Shown: positions 55,601 to 63,030 of the stretch, one piece after another
How positions within the stretch are numbered: position 1 is the stretch's first letter
Layout of the letters: each line of letters starts with the position of its first letter
Assembly: GCF_016757735.1 (NCBI RefSeq)
Contig: NZ_CP068439.1
Location: 930,001 to 994,000 of the forward strand
Origin: Aequorivita iocasae
Lineage (GTDB): Bacteria > Bacteroidota > Bacteroidia > Flavobacteriales > Flavobacteriaceae
DNA: 64,000 bases
Direction of reading: 5' to 3'
The notes under the pieces: generated by a model
The model's input: only the letters and a program-made list of their open reading frames with translations
Told to the model about the DNA's origin: nothing
The model's database searches: none
Program-made: the position numbers and the translations under genes

Positions 55601-55947
55601 TTTCTCGAATTTATTCTGTTTAAAACCTCGCTTCGCAACAAAACGTTGGCGTTATCGGTCTCTTCAATTTGGTACGGCCGCCGATAACTTCCCGGGTAGA
55701 AAAGCACATTTTGGTCACCCAACAAATTTTCGAGATCGTTTAAATGATAAGCAGCTTCTTCCTTATCATTAAAAATTAAAAGAAAAGGCAGTTCCGAAGT
55801 AGAAAAATTCTCAGAAATTACAAGCGAGAGCGAAGAGCCGACAAGACCCGAAACTTGAATTTTATTTTCGGAAGAAAAAATAGCTTCCCCCAGTTTTCGC
55901 GCTTGCGAAGACTGTGAATAAAGCGAAGTAACAAGTTTTTTGCTCAT
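52606..55947 (-). CDS. mfd: Transcription-repair coupling factor
   Basis: 1113 residues. N-terminal UvrB-like homology region (LLIFNDKEEAAYHLNDLENL), RNA-polymerase-interacting CarD-like domain (LEVGDYVTHIDHGIGKFGGL), then the RecG-like translocase: Walker A GDVGFGKTEVAIRA, DEEQ box IIDEEQKFGV, motif III TATPIPRTLQFSL, motif VI QMRGRVGRS, and a C-terminal TRCF domain. Removes stalled RNA polymerase at lesions and recruits UvrA. Complete gene, normal length. Confidence 0.96.
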   Translation of the reverse strand: MSKKLVTSLYSQSSQARKLGEAIFSSENKIQVSGLVGSSLSLVISENFSTSELPFLLIFNDKEEAAYHLNDLENLLGDQNVLFYPGSYRRPYQIEETDNANVLLRSEVLNRINSRKKPALIVTYPEALFEKVVTRKELERNTLKIAVNDQLSIDFVNEVLFEYRFKRTDFVTEPGEFSVRGGILDVFSFSNDEPYRIEFFGDEVDSIRTFDVETQLSLQQVKKVSIIPNVENKMVDESRESFLKYIASKTVVFLKNEELFSSAIDNLFKKATEAFNAIDSEIKRAKPSELFCTSELLKQQLNGFTTVHLKNSSIASSDSISFNTKPQPSFNKQFNLLIENLNDNSEKGYKNYIFCSSEQQAKRFHDIFEDAHLDVKQFETIVFPLFQGFIDDDLKIVCYTDHQIFERYHKFQLKNGYAKKQAITLKEITNLEVGDYVTHIDHGIGKFGGLQKIEVEGKMQEAIKLFYGERDILYLSIHSLHKISKYNGKDGKEPKIYKLGSDAWKKLKQKTKTRVKEIAFNLIELYAKRRTLKGFAFDPDSYLQAELESSFIYEDTPDQSTATEDVKKDMENERPMDRLVCGDVGFGKTEVAIRAAFKAVDNGKQVAVLVPTTILAFQHFKTFSERLSEMPVKVDYLNRFRTAKERKTVLEELKNGKLDVVIGTHQLVNKTVEFKDLGLLIIDEEQKFGVAVKDKLKTIKENVDTLTLTATPIPRTLQFSLMAARDLSVITTPPPNRYPVETHVIRFGEESIRDAIQYEISRGGQVFFVHNRIENIKEVAGMIQRLVPDAKIGIGHGQMDGKKLEDLMLRFMNNEFDVLVSTTIIESGLDVPNANTIFINNANNFGLSDLHQMRGRVGRSNKKAFCYFITPEYSAMTDEARKRITALEQFSELGSGINIAMKDLEIRGAGDLLGGEQSGFINEIGFETYQKILAEAIEELKDKEFKSLYEETEGPKKNFVKEMTIDTDFELLFPDDYVNNITERLNLYTKLNELKNEIELQKFEKELLDRFGEMPKQAEDLLNSVRIKWIAISMGLERVVMKQKKMVGYFVANQQSGFYQSAAFTKVLQYVQSHPQKVTMKEKQTRNGLRLLLTFEGISSIDKALRVLEPFSE

Positions 55948-56049
55948 CGAGCGGCAAAGATAGTATGCATTATCAATTTACAAAGAGCAAATTCAAACTT
56001 TATCATTTTACTAACACACATAACTTAGCCCTTTCCTTATTTTCGGTTT

Positions 56050-57402
56050 ATGGCAATAAAAGAATATGATGTTTTTGTAATAGGCACCGGCACGGCTGGG
56101 AAAAATGTGGCGTACGATTGTGCCGCCGAAGGAATGAAAGTAGCAATTGCCGACAATCGTGAATTTGGAGGAACCTGTCCAAATAGAGGCTGTGACCCAA
56201 AAAAGGTAATCTACGGAATTACGGAGGCAATACACCTTTCTGAAAATTTAAAGGGGAAGGGAATTATGTCCGTTCCGGAAATAAATTGGGCGGATTTGCA
56301 GAAATTTAAATCAACTTTTACCGATGCCGTGCCCGCTTCCACTGAAAAAAAATTGAAGGAGGCGGGGATTGATATGTTCCACCAATCTCCAAAGTTTTTG
56401 GATGAAACTACCCTTTCGGTTGAAGGAAAAACAATAAAGGCGAAGAAAATAGTTATCGCTACCGGTCATAAACCTATGGAGCTGAAAATTCCCGGCAGGG
56501 AACATTTGAAAGTGAGCGACGATTTTTTGGAATTGGAAGAACTGCCGGAAAATATTGTATTTGTGGGCGCGGGTTATATCGGGATGGAATTTGCGCATAT
56601 TGCCGCGCGATGTGGCGCAAAGGTTACGGTAATTGAGTTTGAGGATCGACCCCTTGGGCCTTTTGAAGCCGATATAGTTTCTCATCTCACCAAAGCTTCG
56701 GAAGATTTGGGAATTAAATTTATCTTCAATGCAAAGGTTTCCGAAGTTGAAAAACTTCAAAAAAATTACCGAGTTTCATTTCAGAAAAATTCAAAAACCG
56801 AAACCATTACCACGCAAATGGTTTTTAACACTACCGGCCGCGTTCCATCTATCGACGAATTAGATTTGGAAAAGGGAAATGTTGCTTTTGAAAAAGGTGG
56901 AATTTCGGTGAACGAATTTCTTCAAAATACTACCAATAAAAATGTATATGCTTGTGGCGATGTTTCGGCAAGCGGGGCGCTTCCATTAACGCCAACTTCT
57001 TCACAGGAAGCGCGAATTGTCTCATTAAATATCAGAAAAGGAAATCATACAATAATGGATTTTCCGCCGGTACCTTCGGTGGTTTTTACTATTCCGCAGT
57101 TGGCATCAATTGGCTTAACTGAAGAAGAAGCAAAGAAAAAAGGCTACGATTGTGTGGTGGAATATAAAAGTGTGCCAAAATGGTTTAACGCCAAACGTAT
57201 CAATGAAGAAATTTACGCGTATAAAACAATTGTGGATAAAAAGCGAAATATTGTGTTGGGCGCACATATTATTGCTCCGCAAGCGGGAGAAATGATCAAT
57301 CTATTTGTGCTCGCAATGTGCGGAAAACTCACTACTGAAAACATAAAAGCCATGATTTTTGCCTACCCAACTTGGGGGAATGATATAAAAGGAATGGTCT
57401 GA
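56050..57402 (+). CDS. NAD(P)/FAD-dependent disulfide oxidoreductase-like protein
   Basis: 450 residues. Glutathione reductase/lipoamide dehydrogenase superfamily: FAD motif GTGTAGKNVAYDCA, redox pair Cys43-x4-Cys48 (GTCPNRGCDP, with Asp where most have Lys/Val), NAD(P) motif VGAGYIGMEFAHIAAR, and ACGDVSASGALPL. The C-terminal dimer domain ends in IFAYPTWGNDIKGMV: the His-Glu pair that acts as acid/base in classical members is missing. So the substrate is probably not a normal disulfide such as lipoamide or glutathione. Single gene, divergent from mfd. Confidence 0.88.
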   Translation: MAIKEYDVFVIGTGTAGKNVAYDCAAEGMKVAIADNREFGGTCPNRGCDPKKVIYGITEAIHLSENLKGKGIMSVPEINWADLQKFKSTFTDAVPASTEKKLKEAGIDMFHQSPKFLDETTLSVEGKTIKAKKIVIATGHKPMELKIPGREHLKVSDDFLELEELPENIVFVGAGYIGMEFAHIAARCGAKVTVIEFEDRPLGPFEADIVSHLTKASEDLGIKFIFNAKVSEVEKLQKNYRVSFQKNSKTETITTQMVFNTTGRVPSIDELDLEKGNVAFEKGGISVNEFLQNTTNKNVYACGDVSASGALPLTPTSSQEARIVSLNIRKGNHTIMDFPPVPSVVFTIPQLASIGLTEEEAKKKGYDCVVEYKSVPKWFNAKRINEEIYAYKTIVDKKRNIVLGAHIIAPQAGEMINLFVLAMCGKLTTENIKAMIFAYPTWGNDIKGMV

Positions 57403-57407
57403 TTGAT

Positions 57408-57450
57408 TTTTGATTGTTGATTGACGATTTTAGATTGCTGATTTTTTTGT
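57408..57450. repeat. T-rich direct repeat tract
   Basis: Irregular copies of GATTTTnGATTGnTGATT between the oxidoreductase and the TspO-like gene (convergent). Such tracts are frequent between flavobacterial genes; function unknown. Confidence 0.4.
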
Positions 57451-57489
57451 CCTTTTCTCTTTTTGTCCTTCCGCCATCGGTCTTACTTC

Positions 57490-58290
57490 TTATGCCTTTT
57501 TGAAATATTCCCTGCATTTATTCATCGGATTTGTGTTTCTATTTTTAAATCCATGGTAGCTGCTGCTCACAAATAAAACCGCTGCAACGGCAATGGCAGA
57601 GTAGGCTACTGTTTTACTCACATCCCAATTGGCAACCGCAATAGCAGCCAAAGCCCAAACTCCCACCAAGGCAAATTCGCGCATATTTCTTCGCCATGTA
57701 ACAACAAGGTTTATTATTCCTGCAATAATTATCATAGTTACTGCCCACGAAACTTCACTGTAACCCCAAGCGTCCCAATCAATACTCGTTAAATATGCCG
57801 CGACATTGGCAATACTTGCAACGGTAACCCATCCGCTGTAAAAAACAAAGGGCCAACAAAGAAAGGAAATCACCGAAATTGGCGCGTCCCATAGTTCCAT
57901 CCGGTTGTTCATCACAATTTTTAAAAGTGAAAAAAGAAGAACGAAAATCGCCAAAATAGAATACTCCATAAATCCGTAAAGCCAAAATGTAATCCACATC
58001 ATATTTGCAAAGCACGAAAGCACAAACCACCAGCCGGTTTTTATTATAAAATCATCATCGCGCACTTTTGTGAAAAGACTTCGGCTTTGGTAAATTATAA
58101 ATCCCAAAAGCATTAAATATATCAATCCCCAAATGGAAAAAGCATATCCTGCCGGTGTAAAAAGATTTTTTGAGGATTCCGAAATTTCTCCAATGGTAGT
58201 ATCATTTATTGCGCCGGTATTCGATAAATAATTCACCAAAACCATCGCAATAAACATGACAATATTGGCTATTTGTAGTGTTTTTTTCAT
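57490..58290 (-). CDS. TspO-related tryptophan-rich membrane protein
   Basis: 266 residues, about eight hydrophobic helices, rich in Trp. The segment FTPAGYAFSIWGLIYLMLLG and the WP and WW pairs resemble the tryptophan-rich sensory/TspO group, in a longer form than the five-helix TspO. Starts two bases after the pdeM stop, so it belongs to the DNA-ligase-associated transcription unit. Members near photolyase genes occur in flavobacteria; a role in light or porphyrin-linked stress is speculative. Confidence 0.78.
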   Translation of the reverse strand: MKKTLQIANIVMFIAMVLVNYLSNTGAINDTTIGEISESSKNLFTPAGYAFSIWGLIYLMLLGFIIYQSRSLFTKVRDDDFIIKTGWWFVLSCFANMMWITFWLYGFMEYSILAIFVLLFSLLKIVMNNRMELWDAPISVISFLCWPFVFYSGWVTVASIANVAAYLTSIDWDAWGYSEVSWAVTMIIIAGIINLVVTWRRNMREFALVGVWALAAIAVANWDVSKTVAYSAIAVAAVLFVSSSYHGFKNRNTNPMNKCREYFKKA

Positions 58291-58292
58291 AG

Positions 58293-58934
58293 TTAGTTAT
58301 TTGTGGAAACGCATATAACTTCACCTTCGACAATGGCAAAAACCTCATCGTTTTTTGAAGGCTTTAAAACATGCTTCCCCGTAAAGTTACCAAAAGCAGG
58401 AAGAATTAAACCGTTAACGGATTTATAAAAACAGGCAAATCGCAAATATTGGCGGCCCACTCCCCGCATGCGAATGCCCGGATGCACATGGCCCGAAAAA
58501 TTGAAAGTTCCCTTTATTTCAGAGGGATGGTGGGTTAAATGAAAGCCTTCCAATAACAATTCATCAAAAACCTTCACCCCCAAATCTTCATACAAATACT
58601 GCGGAATTATATCATGGTTGCCCGAAATAAGAATCACTTCAGCTTTTGTGTATTCCACCCATTTTTCAAAATCCTGCCATTCCTCATTAATTTTACTGTG
58701 AAAAAGATCCCCCAAAAAACAAATGGTTTTTGGTTCAAAATGATTTGAAATTTCAGTGAGTTTTTCCAGATTTTGAAATGCCGCATTGGCGGGAACGGGC
58801 GCGCCGTGCTTTCTGAAATGGGCCACCTTTCCCAAGTGCACATCGGCTATCAGCAGCATTTTTTTTTCTTCCCAAAAAATGGCTCCGCTGGGGTGAAGGG
58901 TAAATTGGTGGGAGTTTATTTGTATTTGCTTCAT
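58293..58934 (-). CDS. pdeM: Ligase-associated DNA damage response phosphoesterase/endonuclease
   Basis: 213 residues from ATG 58934 (an earlier in-frame ATG at 58955 is possible). Calcineurin-like metallophosphatase fold with the metal motifs DVHLGK, GDLFHS, GNHD and GHVHPG in order. It matches the PdeM family found in the four-gene ligase-associated cluster. About 40 bases downstream of the helicase gene; likely processes DNA ends in repair, an inference from family and context. Confidence 0.93.
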   Translation of the reverse strand: MKQIQINSHQFTLHPSGAIFWEEKKMLLIADVHLGKVAHFRKHGAPVPANAAFQNLEKLTEISNHFEPKTICFLGDLFHSKINEEWQDFEKWVEYTKAEVILISGNHDIIPQYLYEDLGVKVFDELLLEGFHLTHHPSEIKGTFNFSGHVHPGIRMRGVGRQYLRFACFYKSVNGLILPAFGNFTGKHVLKPSKNDEVFAIVEGEVICVSTNN

Positions 58935-58975
58935 CTGGTTGCAAAGATAAAACAACCCAAAGACTTCAAAAATTC

Positions 58976-61438
58976 TTAGTTCTTCTCCAATTGCAACGTC
59001 ATCCTTTTTATTCTATCCGCCAATTTTTCTGAAGAAAGCTTTGCCCGTAATCCGTCGGTAATTATCGGGAAGCTGAAGGGCGTGGCCTTTTCGCACTGTT
59101 TCCAAATAATATTTTGTGAATTGATGCGTTCCAAAGCCAACCGCAGCCGACCTTCCTCCAATTGATGCTCAAAAGTTTCGCGATAGGCTTGCAGATACAA
59201 AAGATTGTTGGGTTCGTAATCGCGGAACACGTCAAACAAAAGTTGGCTGCTGCTTTGCAAATGTTTCGTTTTGATTATTTTATTTGGATAACCTTGAAAA
59301 ACCATTCCGCTAATCACCGCGATATCACGAAATTTTCGGCGGGCAAGTTCGGTGTAATTCAAACTTTTTTGAAGATCGTCGTAAAGATATTCCGCTGAAA
59401 AAAGGTTATTGTCCAAAACAGTTTGAATGTCCAAATATTGATCGCTCAACAGTTCAAAACCATAATCGTTATAAGCCAACGAAAATGAAATAGGCGACAG
59501 CAAACTGATGCGGTACGCCAACAGACTGCTCATTGCCTCGTGCACAAACCGTCCTTCGAATGGATAAAAAAGTGCGTGATAGCCCTCTCGGGTTTTGAAG
59601 GTTTCAATCAAAAATTCGTCCTCGCCGGGGACGATGCTTTCCTTTTCCTGTCTGTTAAATATATCGCTCAGCGCCTTTAATTCCGGAGTGTTTCGTTTGT
59701 GATCGGCTTCGCTCTGCATTTCTTCCCGAAGAATTTTACTCATTTGTGAAGAAAGTGGCAAACGCCCACCCAAAAAGCTGGCTACTTTTCCAGATTTTTT
59801 GGTCGATTTTCGAACCTGTGCCTGCATTTGCCGCAATCGAACCAATTCCAAAGTGCGACCTGCAAATACAAAACTATCGCCGATTTTCAATTTGCTGATA
59901 AACCATTCCTCAATGGTGCCGATAAAACCACCCGTTACATATTTTACGTGCATCATTGAGTCGCTCACAATTGTGCCGATACTCAAGCGGTGCATCATTG
60001 CAATCTGTCTGCTTTCAACCTTAAAAAGGCCTTCGGGTGTAACCTCCACTTTTTTGTATTCTTCGTAAGCTTGCAAACTTTGGCTTCCGAGAGTGATAAA
60101 ATTGAGGCACCATTTCCATTGTTCCTCGGTAATTCCCTGAAAACAGAAGGTTTGTTGAATTTCGGGGAAAATGTCCTTCGGGAAAAATCCGTTGCCCACT
60201 GCGAGTGTAACCAAATACTGAATAAGCACATCGAAACTGAGCAAATACGGCATTCTATCTTCCACAACTTCTTCTTTTACGGCTCTTTTTAAAGCTGAAG
60301 CTTCCAGCAATTCCAGAGCGTGCGTGGGCAAAAAATAAATCACAGATGGTTCGCCGGGCCGGTGGTTGCTACGTCCTGCCCGTTGCAGAAATTTTGCCAC
60401 GCCTTTCGGTCCACCGATTTGGATAACCGTTTCAACCGGTGCAAAATCGACCCCCAAATCCAAACTAGAAGTGGCAACAACTGCAGTCAACGATTCATTG
60501 CGGATGGCCTGCTCCACCCACAGTCGGGTGTCTTTGCCGATGCTGCCGTGGTGCATTGCTATTTCGCCAGCAAATTCTGGATGCTTCTCCAATATTTTCT
60601 GAAACCAAACCTCACATTGCCCTCGGGTATTCGTAAAAATAAGAGTGGTTTTACTGGCTTTTATTATGGGAATTATTTCTTCCAAAAGGTGCAAACCCAA
60701 ATGTCCACGCCAGGGAAAGGTTTCCATTTTCTTCGGAATTATCGAACGTACTTCAATCTTTTTTTTCTGATTGGCCTTAATTAAAACGGCATTTTTTCTG
60801 AATTCCGGATCCATTCCCAACAGTACATCCTGCGCCTCTTCGAGATTTCCGATAGTGGCCGAAATACCCCAAATTCTCAAATCTTTTGAAACGGTTTTCA
60901 GTCGCGAAAGTGCCAACTCCATTTGTACGCCACGCTTGCTTCCCAAAAGTTCGTGCCATTCGTCTACCACAATAGCCGTGAGGGTTTTGAAGATTTTATC
61001 ATACCCTTTTGAAGCCAATAAAAGCATCAAGCTCTCGGGGGTTGTAATCAACAAATCGGGCATTTGTCGCTTTTGTTTTGCACGTTCGCTCTGCGGGGTA
61101 TCTCCGGTACGGATACCAACCGTTAAACCAGTTCCCAAATCATCGGCAAACCGTTGCGCCGCTTGGTGTATTTCAACCGAAAGTGCACGCAGGGGTGTTA
61201 TCCATATTGCCTTCAGCCCTTTTTGATGTTTCGTTTTGTAATCTGGATTTTCCTTTAAATATTGAAGCACAATCGGCACCCAAAGGGCGTATGTTTTTCC
61301 GCTTCCCGTAGGTGCATTTAATAATCCATGCTTGCCATCCAAAAATGCTTTCCAGGTTTGTTTTTGAAATGGAAAAGACTTCCAATTTTTTGATTGAAAC
61401 CAATCCTCTGCAATTTTAATGAGTTCCGATTGTTTCAT
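58976..61438 (-). CDS. Ligase-associated DEXH-box helicase (Lhr-like)
   Basis: 820 residues. SF2 helicase: motif I APTGSGKT (residues ~42-49), DEXH box VVDEWHELLGSKRG, motif III ISATIGN, motif VI QRAGRSNHRPGEPS, then winged-helix and C-terminal regions of the Lhr type. Shorter than the 1500-residue Lhr of E. coli and typical of the form that sits with an ATP-dependent ligase. Its ATG overlaps the ligase stop by four bases (ATGA), so the two are translationally coupled. Unwinds DNA, probably in repair. Confidence 0.94.
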   Translation of the reverse strand: MKQSELIKIAEDWFQSKNWKSFPFQKQTWKAFLDGKHGLLNAPTGSGKTYALWVPIVLQYLKENPDYKTKHQKGLKAIWITPLRALSVEIHQAAQRFADDLGTGLTVGIRTGDTPQSERAKQKRQMPDLLITTPESLMLLLASKGYDKIFKTLTAIVVDEWHELLGSKRGVQMELALSRLKTVSKDLRIWGISATIGNLEEAQDVLLGMDPEFRKNAVLIKANQKKKIEVRSIIPKKMETFPWRGHLGLHLLEEIIPIIKASKTTLIFTNTRGQCEVWFQKILEKHPEFAGEIAMHHGSIGKDTRLWVEQAIRNESLTAVVATSSLDLGVDFAPVETVIQIGGPKGVAKFLQRAGRSNHRPGEPSVIYFLPTHALELLEASALKRAVKEEVVEDRMPYLLSFDVLIQYLVTLAVGNGFFPKDIFPEIQQTFCFQGITEEQWKWCLNFITLGSQSLQAYEEYKKVEVTPEGLFKVESRQIAMMHRLSIGTIVSDSMMHVKYVTGGFIGTIEEWFISKLKIGDSFVFAGRTLELVRLRQMQAQVRKSTKKSGKVASFLGGRLPLSSQMSKILREEMQSEADHKRNTPELKALSDIFNRQEKESIVPGEDEFLIETFKTREGYHALFYPFEGRFVHEAMSSLLAYRISLLSPISFSLAYNDYGFELLSDQYLDIQTVLDNNLFSAEYLYDDLQKSLNYTELARRKFRDIAVISGMVFQGYPNKIIKTKHLQSSSQLLFDVFRDYEPNNLLYLQAYRETFEHQLEEGRLRLALERINSQNIIWKQCEKATPFSFPIITDGLRAKLSSEKLADRIKRMTLQLEKN

Positions 61439-63027
61439 TTTGGGATAAGCGCTTTTAAATCCGATAAGGTATTTGCTTCTTCAATCGGCTTATCTTTTCG
61501 CCAACGAAGAATCCGCGGAAAACGGGTGGCAATACCACTTTTATGGCGACTACTTTCAGCGATTCCTTCAAAGGCGATTTCAAAAACATGTTGTGGGGTT
61601 ACGCTTCGCACGGGGCCAAAACGTTCCAAGGTATTTCGTTTTATCCAGGCATCTACCTGCCGGAATTCCGCATCGGTCAATCCGGAATATGCTTTTGCGA
61701 ATGTGACCAATTCGCCTTCATCCCAAAGCGCAAAGGTGTAATCTGTATAAAGGTTTGCGCGTCTTCCGTGGCCACGCATCGCGTAGGTTAAAACAGCATC
61801 AATGGTGAAAGGATCGATTTTCCATTTCCACCAATCCCCTTTTTTTCTTCCTACCAAATAGGGCGAATCCTTTCGTTTCAACATTAAACCTTCGCTTCTT
61901 TTTTCACGGGAAAGATCGCGTTCGGCGGCAGCTTCTTCCCATGTTTCAAAATTCATTGTTTCGCTTAAATAGATTCCAACTTCCTCGGAATTTATTTTTT
62001 GGATCATTCCGTCCAAAATCTCTCTTCTTTCCGAAAAAGGTTTTTGCCGAATATCCTCTCCTTTCCATTCCAACAAGTCGTATGCATTAAGAATTACCGG
62101 TGTTTTTTTCAGAAGTGCTTTGGAAATATTTTTTCTTCCAATCCGGGTTTGAAGGGCATTGAAATTGCCAATTTCCCCTTTTCCAAAGGGAAGAATTTCG
62201 CCATCTATAACAGTTCCGTTGGGAATGGCTTTCAGAAAATTTTGAAACTCGGGATATTTATCGGTCACCAATTCCTCGCCGCGGGACCACACGAAAACCT
62301 CATCGTTTCTAATAATAACCTGACTTCGGATGCCGTCCCATTTATGCTCAAAACTCCAATCTGAAATCGGGCCCAAATCCTCCTGAAAATTGTCCTCAAC
62401 CGCATAAGCCAAATAAAACGGATAGGGTTTGCTGAGATAATCTTCATCATTTTGCTCGAGAATCAGCTTTTTATAGGTTGTTTTTTCGGGCGTCCAATCG
62501 CCCATTAATTTGTACGCCAAAATATCTTCATCTATTCCCGTAGCTTTTGAAAGTGCGCGGGTCATCAGTTTTTGGCTTACGCCGATTCTAAAACTTCCGG
62601 TCAATATTTTGTTGAAAACAAAACGCTCAAAATAATTCAGCGGCAACCAATTGTCGTGCAGATATTTCTTTTTTTCTTCTTCGGGAAGCGTACGCAGTTC
62701 AATAATTTCTGAAACAAATTCTGCAAGGGATTTGTCGGAATGTTCTTCCGAAGTGGGCAAAATCAGCGCAATCGTTTCCGCCAAATCACCAACAATGTGA
62801 TAGCTTTCCTCAAAAAGCCAAAGCGGAATACCGCTGATTTCCGTAGCCCAAAGTCGGAGAAGCGTTGTATTAACGGGACGTTTTGGCCGACGATGTGAAA
62901 GGATGGCGATGGTCCAAAGTTTATCGGCTTCATTTGCATTTTGGAAATACTCCGTTAGCGCGGCTACTTTTTCATTGGTTTTATTGGTGCTGTCGAGTTT
63001 TTTTATGAGTTGGGCAAAGTCTTTCAC
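61435..63027 (-). CDS. ATP-dependent DNA ligase of the ligase-associated repair module
   Basis: 530 residues. N-terminal helical DNA-binding domain (to about 200), adenylation domain with catalytic Lys229 (EHKWDGIRSQV), motif III VIDGEILPF, motif IV-type SEGLMLKR and motif V GDWWKWKIDP, then an OB-fold domain. Uses ATP, unlike the NAD-dependent LigA. Three bases downstream of the exonuclease stop and overlapping the helicase start by four; one functional unit. Confidence 0.95.
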   Translation of the reverse strand: MKDFAQLIKKLDSTNKTNEKVAALTEYFQNANEADKLWTIAILSHRRPKRPVNTTLLRLWATEISGIPLWLFEESYHIVGDLAETIALILPTSEEHSDKSLAEFVSEIIELRTLPEEEKKKYLHDNWLPLNYFERFVFNKILTGSFRIGVSQKLMTRALSKATGIDEDILAYKLMGDWTPEKTTYKKLILEQNDEDYLSKPYPFYLAYAVEDNFQEDLGPISDWSFEHKWDGIRSQVIIRNDEVFVWSRGEELVTDKYPEFQNFLKAIPNGTVIDGEILPFGKGEIGNFNALQTRIGRKNISKALLKKTPVILNAYDLLEWKGEDIRQKPFSERREILDGMIQKINSEEVGIYLSETMNFETWEEAAAERDLSREKRSEGLMLKRKDSPYLVGRKKGDWWKWKIDPFTIDAVLTYAMRGHGRRANLYTDYTFALWDEGELVTFAKAYSGLTDAEFRQVDAWIKRNTLERFGPVRSVTPQHVFEIAFEGIAESSRHKSGIATRFPRILRWRKDKPIEEANTLSDLKALIPK

Positions 63028-63030
63028 GGC

